From Verrucomicrobiota bacterium (lineage in GTDB: Bacteria > Verrucomicrobiota > Verrucomicrobiae > Limisphaerales > UBA11358): DNA of 64,000 nucleotides. Made by a program: the position numbers and the translations under genes. Positions 47,248 through 54,759 of this stretch are shown here, one piece after another. Below the pieces are notes generated by a model. That model saw only the letters and a program-made list of their open reading frames with translations, searched no databases and had not been told where the DNA came from. Where the stretch lies: contig JACZKP010000112.1 in the NCBI GenBank assembly GCA_014860005.1, positions 1 to 64,000 on the forward strand, written 5' to 3'. The first letter of the stretch is position 1, and the number at the start of each line of letters is the position of its first letter.

Positions 47248-47433
47248 CCAGCCACAACTATCGCCAGCGTAATCGCCGAGGTGAACGACAACGTCGGTCG
47301 GCTGCTGGATGACTTGAATCAAGCTGGGCTGAACAACACCACCCCTGTCATCTGCACCTCAGACCGGGGGATTCTGGTGAACCATCAGTTCCGTTCGCTT
47401 CTCCAAGCGCGCATGCCCACCCGGGCGAGGTAA
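47248..47433 (+). pseudogene. Sulfatase gene remnant
   Basis: Directly after the response-regulator stop, in the same frame, there are 61 codons without any ATG start that read ATTIASVIAEVNDNVGRLLD, then DLNQAGLNNTTPVICTSDRG and end at a TAA at 47431. This is the block of type I sulfatases that follows the active-site domain (VDDNVGRLLD-YLDE-G-L-NT-VIYTSDQG). About 60 of the usual 450 or more residues remain. It is a decayed fragment. Confidence 0.65.
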
Positions 47434-47551
47434 AAAAGCATCTACGCGGCATGCTTCAGTGAAACGTCGTTGTCCGTACTTTTTGGGGCTTTCTAGGTAA
47501 TTTGCGGTGTTGCCAACCAGAACCAAAACTGTCATTGATTGAATAGGAATA

Positions 47552-47589
47552 GGACAGTATTTCATAAAAAATGGACAGTCTCGCATAAC
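47552..47589 (+). promoter_or_regulatory. Two direct repeats of a 16-18 base motif just before lepB
   Basis: The motif ggacagtatttcataaaa (47552-47569) recurs as ggacagtctcgcataaca (47573-47590), matching at 13 of 18 positions, with a period of 21 bases, close to two helical turns. The second copy ends at the lepB start codon. An inverted aactgtc lies at about 47527. The arrangement looks like a pair of binding sites for a regulator covering the start of lepB. No regulator is identified. Confidence 0.4.
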
Positions 47590-48174
47590 ATGAATCTGGA
47601 AATGGTTACGACCCCGGAGACTCAAGTGACTACTGTCGCGACGTTTGCACCAGCCCGGACTCGTCCGCCCTTGGCGCTCTTGGCCTCCTTTCTCAACGTC
47701 GTGCTGCAACTCAGCTTGATTGTGCTGCTCGCTTACGGAAGCTTCCTTCTGATTTCTCGCTACGTTATGCAATCCGTGCAGGTCATCGGAGGCAGCATGT
47801 CCCCGACGCTGAAGCATTCGGACTATTACCTTCTAAATCGGTTGGTGTATCAAATCCGTGAACCGAGGCCGTCTGAAATCGTGGTTCTCCGTGACCCGAC
47901 GGATAGTAGCTACGCGGTCAAACGTATCATCGCACGTGAAGGTGATTCGGTTTATCTCAAGGCTGGTCGCGTTTATCTGAACGGACAGGTTCTGGTGGAG
48001 CCCTATCTTCCTCCGCACACCCAGACATTCGCCAAGCCGACGGTGAAAGAGCAATTCTTCATCTGCGGCAAGGATCAGTATTTTGTCATGGGAGACAATC
48101 GCAACAACAGCGCGGACAGCCGGACATTTGGCCCCGTTTCCCGGAGGGATATCCTTGGAGAGATAATAAGGTAG
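47590..48174 (+). CDS. lepB: Signal peptidase I
   Basis: Signal peptidase I removes Sec and Tat signal peptides from exported proteins. The N-terminus holds one membrane segment (LSLIVLLAYGSFLLISRYVM). The catalytic Ser is in VIGGSMSPTLKHSDYYLLNR and the Lys in YAVKRIIAREGDSVYL. The substrate-contacting block is YFVMGDNRNNSADSRTFGPV. Length (194) is on the short side but complete. The ATG at 47590 is used; an in-frame TTG lies 17 codons upstream but would overlap the direct repeats. Several exported proteins in the window are its likely substrates. Confidence 0.92.
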   Translation: MNLEMVTTPETQVTTVATFAPARTRPPLALLASFLNVVLQLSLIVLLAYGSFLLISRYVMQSVQVIGGSMSPTLKHSDYYLLNRLVYQIREPRPSEIVVLRDPTDSSYAVKRIIAREGDSVYLKAGRVYLNGQVLVEPYLPPHTQTFAKPTVKEQFFICGKDQYFVMGDNRNNSADSRTFGPVSRRDILGEIIR

Positions 48175-48358
48175 TGAAGTCGAGCACGGAGAATTTACGC
48201 GCCGTGGCTGAGTAAAATAGTAACGCCTCGAAATCCGTTTGCAGCGGACGTTAGCTATTCTTGGTTCTTACAATTCTCTCACTCGATAGGAGTTTGTAAG
48301 CTCACATTCTCGAAACCATCCTGCAAAAGCCTGGAGACTCTCCGCAGTCAAGCAGCCG

Positions 48359-50533
48359 TCAATATGGCAGCGCGAACCTCGCCGTCAATTCTCGCACTCG
48401 CTGCTGGACTTGCATGGCCGCCTCCGCGTTCTTGATGTCCAACAAGACCTCGCTGATCATGTCCGCGATAGCCGCCATTTCGCTCTCCTTCATGCCGCGC
48501 GTGGTCACGGCGGGAGTGCCCAGTCGGATGCCGCTGGCCTGAAACGGCGAACGCGTCTCGAAAGGAATCGTGTTCTTGTTGACCGTGATCCCTGCGGCGT
48601 CCAGCGCAATCTGGCAGTCCTTACCCGTCACGCCGCGCGCCCCCACGTCCACCAGCATCAAGTGATTATCCGTGCCGCCGCTGACAAGGCGGAAGCCGTT
48701 GCGTTTCATGCCTTCGGCCAACGCACGGGCATTACGGACGACTTGCTCCTGATACGCGCGGAACGAAGTTTGCATCGCCTCCTGAAAACAGACCGCCTTG
48801 GCCGCAATGACGTGCATCAGCGGTCCACCCTGGATGCCGGGGAAAACCTGCGAGTCAATTTCCTTGGCGTATTTCTCCTTGCACAACACCAGTCCGCCGC
48901 GTGGTCCGCGCAGCGTCTTGTGCGTGGTGGTGGTCACAAAGTCCGCATGCTCGACGGGATTGGGGTGCAATCCGGTTGCCACCAACCCGGCAATATGCGC
49001 AATGTCCGCCAGCAAATAAGCCCCCACTTCGCGTGCGATATCGCCCATGCGCTGGAAGTCAATGAGACGCGGATACGCGCTCGCACCGACCGTGATCATC
49101 TTTGGTTTGTGCTCCCGGGCCATTGCGGCGAGTTGATCGTAATCAATCCGTTCGTCCTCTTTACGGACGCCATAGTGGACAATCTCAAAAAACTTGCCGG
49201 AAAAATTCGCCTTGTTGCCATGCGTCAGATGCCCGCCATGGCTCAGGTCCATGGTCAGCATTTTGTCCCCGGGTTTTAGGAACGCGAAGTACACCGCCAT
49301 GTTTGCGCCGCTGCCGGAATGGGGCTGGACGTTGGCGTGCTCGGCACCAAAGAGTTTCCTGGCGCGGTCAATCGTCAGTTGCTCGACCACGTCCACGTTC
49401 TCACAGCCGCCATACCAGCGCTTCATCGGATAGCCCTCGGCATATTTGTTCGTGAGCACTGATCCCTGCGCTTCCATGACGGCAAGACTGGTGAAGTTCT
49501 CACTGGCAATCAGTTCGATGTTCTCCTGCTGACGAAGCCGCTCGTGCTCGATGGTGGTGGCAATGGCAGGATCAACGCTTTTCAAGCGCAACTCTGGAGG
49601 TGTGATTCGAGGTTCCATTTTTTTTACCCGTCGTTCATGGCGTCCGCCTTCAAAGCGGGCATTGAGAAAGGCGTCGAGAATTCGTTTGGCCGCATCCGGC
49701 GGCGTGGTCCTGCCAGACAAACAGAGCACGTTGGCATCGTTGTGCTGCCGAGCCAGCGTCGCGGTGACCTCGTCTGCCACGAGTGCCGCACGCACACCGG
49801 GCACTTTGTTGGCAGCGATGCTCATGCCCACACCGGTGGTGCAAATCAACAGCCCCGCCTCCGCCTGGTGCGCCGCCACACTCTGCGCAACAACTTGCGC
49901 AAAATCCGGGTAATCGGCGGGGTCCGCAGAGTGCGCGCCCAGATCGTTCACGCTGACCCCGCGTTCCTGCAAGTGCCATTTGAGCGTCTCCTTCAATGCG
50001 TAGCCGCCGTGGTCCGCGCCCACCGCCACGGTCGCAACCTTTGCACCGCCCCCGGCTGGGACACCCGCCGCCACCTGACTCTGTGCCACAAACCGCAACA
50101 GCGACGCGATGCCCTGCTCGATTTGGTCGCGGCAGTTCAGATAAACTTCATAGGAACCGCCAATGGGATCGCTGATGTCCTTTTCAAATGCGTCGAGCGT
50201 GTCGTCGAATTCGCGCAGCAGGAAGGTTTTTTCCGCCGCCGCGGGATACAACAGCGTAATCGTATCCACGTGGCTGTGGGTCATGCCGAGAATGTAATCG
50301 GCCTGTTGCACCAGTTCGGGATTGACCATCCGGCTGCGCTGCGCGGAAATATCAATCCCCAATTCCTTCATGGCTCGGACCGCATGCAAGCTGGGCGGCT
50401 GACCATCCATCGCGCCCAAGCCGGCCGACAGCACGCGGTAATCTCCCCGGCCCGCGACGGCGTGACGAAAAAGCCCCTCGGCCATCGGGCTGCGGCAGAT
50501 ATTCCCAGTGCAGACAAACAGAAAGGTCTTCAT
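48359..50533 (-). CDS. glyA: Fusion: low-molecular-weight phosphatase / RpiB / serine hydroxymethyltransferase
   Basis: One uninterrupted frame of 724 codons carries three complete enzymes. Residues 1-150 are a low-molecular-weight protein tyrosine (or arginine) phosphatase with the P-loop [10 protein letters not shown] (Cys8, Arg14) and Asp122 in DISDPIG. Residues 165-305 are ribose-5-phosphate isomerase B, with [12 protein letters not shown] and [19 protein letters not shown]. Residues 306-724 are GlyA of normal length (419), with the PLP lysine Lys539 in [14 protein letters not shown]. The RpiB C-terminus ([12 protein letters not shown]) runs straight into the GlyA start Met306 with no linker. 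The junction DNA holds eight A, a slippage-prone site. The same three functions are separate adjacent genes in Bacillus (ywlE, rpiB, glyA). Confidence 0.9.
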   Translation of the reverse strand: MKTFLFVCTGNICRSPMAEGLFRHAVAGRGDYRVLSAGLGAMDGQPPSLHAVRAMKELGIDISAQRSRMVNPELVQQADYILGMTHSHVDTITLLYPAAAEKTFLLREFDDTLDAFEKDISDPIGGSYEVYLNCRDQIEQGIASLLRFVAQSQVAAGVPAGGGAKVATVAVGADHGGYALKETLKWHLQERGVSVNDLGAHSADPADYPDFAQVVAQSVAAHQAEAGLLICTTGVGMSIAANKVPGVRAALVADEVTATLARQHNDANVLCLSGRTTPPDAAKRILDAFLNARFEGGRHERRVKKMEPRITPPELRLKSVDPAIATTIEHERLRQQENIELIASENFTSLAVMEAQGSVLTNKYAEGYPMKRWYGGCENVDVVEQLTIDRARKLFGAEHANVQPHSGSGANMAVYFAFLKPGDKMLTMDLSHGGHLTHGNKANFSGKFFEIVHYGVRKEDERIDYDQLAAMAREHKPKMITVGASAYPRLIDFQRMGDIAREVGAYLLADIAHIAGLVATGLHPNPVEHADFVTTTTHKTLRGPRGGLVLCKEKYAKEIDSQVFPGIQGGPLMHVIAAKAVCFQEAMQTSFRAYQEQVVRNARALAEGMKRNGFRLVSGGTDNHLMLVDVGARGVTGKDCQIALDAAGITVNKNTIPFETRSPFQASGIRLGTPAVTTRGMKESEMAAIADMISEVLLDIKNAEAAMQVQQRVRELTARFALPY

Positions 50534-50594
50534 TCAAATCGGCAAATGAAACAAGGCCAGTTTGGAGCGGCGAGCCAAATCGTCAACGGCGAAA

Positions 50595-51662
50595 TCAGGA
50601 ACGCGTCCGCCGCACCAGCGCGAGTCCTTTCAAAAGGTCAACGGCCCGGGCCAGCGCCGGATCACGAATTAGGGGCTTCTCCGGCTCGCGTTCGCGAGCA
50701 AGGGTGAAATCCTCAACATTAAAATTCGTGCCCTCACGCCGTTCACGCACCAGATCCGCCTCGCTGATGCGCGGCCGTCTCACCGGGCGATTCGTTCCTT
50801 CTGTTGCTGCCGTCAACCCTGCCGTCAACGCAACATTTGTGCTTGGCAGAATCGCGTAGGCATTCTCGAAATAGGCGCGCTCGTCCGGCGGACTGACCGC
50901 CACTTCAATGTCCGGCCGCAGCCCCTGCGAAGGAATGGTCGAACCGTCGCCCAGTTTGACCGGTCTGCTGGCGATGCGGAGGCGTTGGCCGTTCTTCAAC
51001 GAAAACTCCCGCGCCACCATGGCCCCGCCCGCCGTCGTGCGACCCAGAATCAGACCGACTCCAGCTTCACGCAGCATCGCCGCCAGCGCTTCCGCCGCTC
51101 CGACAGTTTCCCGGTTCACGAGCACGGCCACAGGCAGCCGGACGGCGTTGGCTTTTTCCTTCGATTTTACCATACCGTCGCCCCAATCCAGCAGGGGGCG
51201 TTCTTTGGCAACAAACAAATCCGCCGCCGCCACCGCCGCCGCAAAATCGTCGCCCGCGGAGAAGCGCAAATCCAGCACCAGCCCCTTGAGTTGATTCGTC
51301 GCGTTCAAACGCTCAATGGCTTGGCTCAAACCGCTTGCCAGTTCCGCACCCACGCGCTTCACCCGGAGATACGCCACCTCATCTTCAATCGCCGTGACCC
51401 GGCTCAAATGACCAATCGGGGAACTTTCCGTTCCGCCCTTCTCCCCAACCATGGATACTTTGCCGCGCAGTTGCTCGAAAAGGCCCATGATTGCCGCCCG
51501 GTTCAACTCCGCTTCCGTAGTGCCGGGCAAATTTGCGCGGAGCATTTCATACACCTCCGTGAAATCCGGCATGTCATTTGTTGAGGCGGCCCGAACGGAT
51601 GGCGCACTAATCATCCATCCGGCCAACGCGGCCAGGCAAATACTGATAGCAGAACGTGTCAT
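50595..51662 (-). CDS. Exported S41-family peptidase homologue lacking catalytic residues
   Basis: The 355-residue protein has a signal peptide (about residues 1-25) and the S41 (C-terminal processing protease) core strands: LKGLVLDLRFSAGDDFAAAV and LPVAVLVNRETVGAAEALAA. In active members the second segment reads like SASASE and is followed 25 residues later by a Lys in GKG. Here Gly188 replaces the Ser and Gly213 (in GRTTAGGA) replaces the Lys, with the correct 25-residue spacing. It is therefore probably not a peptidase, though it could bind protein termini. It lies 61 bases upstream of the phosphatase-RpiB-GlyA gene on the same strand. Confidence 0.8.
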   Translation of the reverse strand: MTRSAISICLAALAGWMISAPSVRAASTNDMPDFTEVYEMLRANLPGTTEAELNRAAIMGLFEQLRGKVSMVGEKGGTESSPIGHLSRVTAIEDEVAYLRVKRVGAELASGLSQAIERLNATNQLKGLVLDLRFSAGDDFAAAVAAADLFVAKERPLLDWGDGMVKSKEKANAVRLPVAVLVNRETVGAAEALAAMLREAGVGLILGRTTAGGAMVAREFSLKNGQRLRIASRPVKLGDGSTIPSQGLRPDIEVAVSPPDERAYFENAYAILPSTNVALTAGLTAATEGTNRPVRRPRISEADLVRERREGTNFNVEDFTLAREREPEKPLIRDPALARAVDLLKGLALVRRTRS

Positions 51663-51967
51663 TGGGTTTCAAAATGAGTCACACGCGGGCAGATGTAAAG
51701 TGACAAGGATTTGTCCCGCTTCCGAGCGTGGGTAGTGCCGCTGCTCGCTCCGGCAGTTGCCGCCGATGCGCGGATAGTCGCGTCTGCCCGGAAGGAGACG
51801 CTTGGATCCATGTTTTGTGATTATTAGGTTGACCAAATCCCAAAATGCCTCACTCTAACCCGCGAACTAACCAACCCAGAGAAGATGCCAGCGTCAAGGC
51901 CCATAGACCTTCCAACGCCATCAGCGGGCGAGGTGTTCTGCCCTGAATTATCAAACCCATCAAGAAC
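51663..51967. promoter_or_regulatory. Divergent intergenic region
   Basis: These 305 bases separate the S41-like gene and the LamG gene, which point away from each other, so both promoters should lie here. I see no gene, hairpin or repeat that I can support. Confidence 0.35.
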
Positions 51968-54670
51968 ATGAAAACTCTAACCCTCCGTTCCGCCATGGTC
52001 GCGTGTCTGACGCTGCCGGCACTATTGCCCCTGTCGGGCCACGCTGATTATTCGTCCGCAGTGCTGAGTGACGGACCGCGTGCGTATTATCGGCTCAACG
52101 ACGACACCAGCCGGTCCAATATCAACAAAAACAGTGGAAGCATCGGCGCCGCTGGCGACCTTGAAAACACTTCCACCTTGAAGGCCTTTCCCGGTGCGCT
52201 GGTCGGAAGCGGAAACCGGTCACAGTTTTTTGATACCGGAACGGCGTACGGAATGATCCCTTTCAATGCGGCCCTTAATCCCGACAATACCCAGCCGTTC
52301 ACCATTGAAGTCTGGTTCTATCCGGCCAGTGACCAGATCAACGCCGGGCAATGTCCGATCAACAATCGCGTTTCTTCCGGTTTCCCCGACCGGACTGGTT
52401 GGGTCTTCTTCCAGCGAGCGCCGAGCGCCGCTTATGCCGGGACGCCGGGGTACGAAGGCGTGGGTTGGAATTGCAGATTCTACCGTGGCAGCGGCGGCAG
52501 CAGCGGCTTGGATATCACCAGTGATATGCCGTATCAGGTTGGCAAGTGGACGCATGTCGTGGTGGTTTATGATCCCGTGCAACTGACGAATTCCACGGCG
52601 ACCATTTACATTGATGGCGTAGCCGCGAATACGAACGTTTGGAACGGCGGTCCCGATGGAATGTCTCCGGGTTATGCCGCGAACCCGGCGGAAACGGACG
52701 CCGCCCTGTCACTCGGCGCCTACAACAACACCAGCGGCGCCGGGGGCAATCCGTATTTTGGCGGCATGGATGAATTCGCGTTTTACGCCGCCAAGCTGAC
52801 GCCGGAGCAAATTCTAGCGCACTACCAGAATGGTACGAACGCCAATCGCACCACGCCCTACGAGACGCTCATCCAATCGCGCAACCCGGTGGTCCACTTG
52901 CGGCTCGACGAGTTGTCGCTCACGCCAAGAACAGCCATCAACCTGGGCGATACACGCGCCACCGGCAATGCGACTCACTCGGATGAGGTGCGTTACCCCG
53001 CCCCCAGCGCACTCGCCAGCAGGACCGATGACGGTGCCGTCGCTTATCACCTCCGCAACGGCTATGGTGTTACCACGCTCCCTTGGATGGCGGAAAACAA
53101 TCCGCCCGCCGGGGTGCCGTTTACTTTCGAAACCTGGCTGCGCCCGATGCGGGATCAACAGGGCGGGCAGTGCCCGATCAATAACCGTTGGGTGGGCGGT
53201 AGCGGCCGGACCGGTTGGGTCATTTTTCAACGCAACCCAAACCTAACCTACCCTGCCAGCGAGGGTCATGGCTGGAATTTCCGGATGTTCAGCGGCGTAG
53301 GCGGTGGCGGCCAGGATGTCGTAACCGGCACTGACTATACCGTGGGCAAATGGCAGCATCTGGTTGTCACTTGGGAACCTCAAGTGGACAATGGCGATCC
53401 CGGTGGCAATGGAAATAACCAGTGGCAAGGCATTCTGACCGCGTATGTTGATGGTGTCGTGGTGGCATCCAACCCTTCGGCCCTCTACTCCGCCAATCGT
53501 GAGATCACCGAAACCGGGGCCACAGCCGCCGACCTGGGTATCGGCTCTTACAATGCCGCTTCCGGCCTGGGCCAGAATCCTTACGAGGGCGACATTGACG
53601 AGTTGGCGATTTACAACAATTACGTCCTGACCCCCGACCAAATCCTGGCGCACTATGAAACCGGGATAGGTGCCCGCTCGGGCACCAATTACGAGACGTT
53701 GGTGCTGACCGCGGCGGACGATGGCATTGGCACCCAAAGGTTGGGGCCAAAAACGTATCTTCGCTTCAGCGATCCGGCCGACTTTCCGGTGGCCAACCGC
53801 GGCACGGGCGGCGACTTGGCCGACGGAAGCCTGGTCCTCACCACCACCGCCGCCGAAGGGCCGCGTTCCCCAACGTATGCGGGTTTCGAGAGCTTAAATA
53901 ATGCAGTTTCGTTCGATGGTCTGAAGAGTTGGGGCAGCCTGAACAACCCGCCCAGTCTGAACATTGCCGGCGAGATAACCCTGGAAGCGTGGATCAAACC
54001 CGATGCCTCGCAAGGCGATCCCGCGCGCATCATCTCCCACGGACCGGCGGTGCCCAGCAACTTCCTGATTCAGTTTCCAATTCCTGACAACGCGGTGACA
54101 AACAGTTCAGAGGTGTTCCTGCGAATTGATGGCGGCGCGAACTACGTGGTTGGCTCGATCGAGGTCATCTACACCAACCTCTTTGAAGTCAGCAGCAACA
54201 TGTACAGCGCCAGCTTCCCCATCCCGACGGGCGATTTGGGCGGCGGCCAGTGGGTGCATCTGGTGGGCACTTACGACGGCACGCACTGGAAGCTGTATCG
54301 CAACGGCACTGAGGTTGCCAGTGAACCGGCTGCCGTCGGCGCGCTTGCCGAGGATAACGCGGATTGGGCTATCGGCTCTGCTGGCAACGGCTGGGCGGAT
54401 TACTACACCGGAGCCATTGACGAAGTAGCCATCTACGCCCACGCGCTGACCCCGGCACAAGTGGCAGCTCACTATCTGGCGGGCACGGCCGTCACGTCAC
54501 CCATCTCCATCACCCGTTCTGGCGGCAACGTGACTATCACGTGGCCGGCAGGCACGACGCTGCAGGAAGCAACCGTCGTTTCAGGGCCGTACACCGATGT
54601 CACGGGTTCCCCCGTTTCACCGCTGACGATCCCGGCCACCGGGACAAAATATTATCGCTGGCGGCAATAG
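51968..54670 (+). CDS. Exported protein with three LamG domains
   Basis: The 900-residue protein has a signal peptide (cleavage near LSGHA) and three concanavalin-like LamG domains of about 220-270 residues each. Repeated markers are AVLSDGPRAYYRLND, then FTIEVWFYPASD, FTFETWLRPMRDQ and ITLEAWIKPDA at the start of a long strand pair, and AIDEVAIYAHALTPAQVAAH near the ends. A short beta domain closes it (ITRSGGNVTITWPAGTT and KYYRWRQ). Such proteins are very common in Verrucomicrobia and probably bind extracellular polysaccharide. No catalytic site is seen. A LamG domain of the same kind is present in the next gene. Confidence 0.85.
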   Translation: MKTLTLRSAMVACLTLPALLPLSGHADYSSAVLSDGPRAYYRLNDDTSRSNINKNSGSIGAAGDLENTSTLKAFPGALVGSGNRSQFFDTGTAYGMIPFNAALNPDNTQPFTIEVWFYPASDQINAGQCPINNRVSSGFPDRTGWVFFQRAPSAAYAGTPGYEGVGWNCRFYRGSGGSSGLDITSDMPYQVGKWTHVVVVYDPVQLTNSTATIYIDGVAANTNVWNGGPDGMSPGYAANPAETDAALSLGAYNNTSGAGGNPYFGGMDEFAFYAAKLTPEQILAHYQNGTNANRTTPYETLIQSRNPVVHLRLDELSLTPRTAINLGDTRATGNATHSDEVRYPAPSALASRTDDGAVAYHLRNGYGVTTLPWMAENNPPAGVPFTFETWLRPMRDQQGGQCPINNRWVGGSGRTGWVIFQRNPNLTYPASEGHGWNFRMFSGVGGGGQDVVTGTDYTVGKWQHLVVTWEPQVDNGDPGGNGNNQWQGILTAYVDGVVVASNPSALYSANREITETGATAADLGIGSYNAASGLGQNPYEGDIDELAIYNNYVLTPDQILAHYETGIGARSGTNYETLVLTAADDGIGTQRLGPKTYLRFSDPADFPVANRGTGGDLADGSLVLTTTAAEGPRSPTYAGFESLNNAVSFDGLKSWGSLNNPPSLNIAGEITLEAWIKPDASQGDPARIISHGPAVPSNFLIQFPIPDNAVTNSSEVFLRIDGGANYVVGSIEVIYTNLFEVSSNMYSASFPIPTGDLGGGQWVHLVGTYDGTHWKLYRNGTEVASEPAAVGALAEDNADWAIGSAGNGWADYYTGAIDEVAIYAHALTPAQVAAHYLAGTAVTSPISITRSGGNVTITWPAGTTLQEATVVSGPYTDVTGSPVSPLTIPATGTKYYRWRQ

Positions 54671-54759
54671 CAGCGATAGCTCTCGCCAAGGCTTGCGGGT
54701 TCGCCTAAACCGACTGCGCCCGGGCAGATCGGGACGCCGAAACCGCTCCGTGTGAGTTT

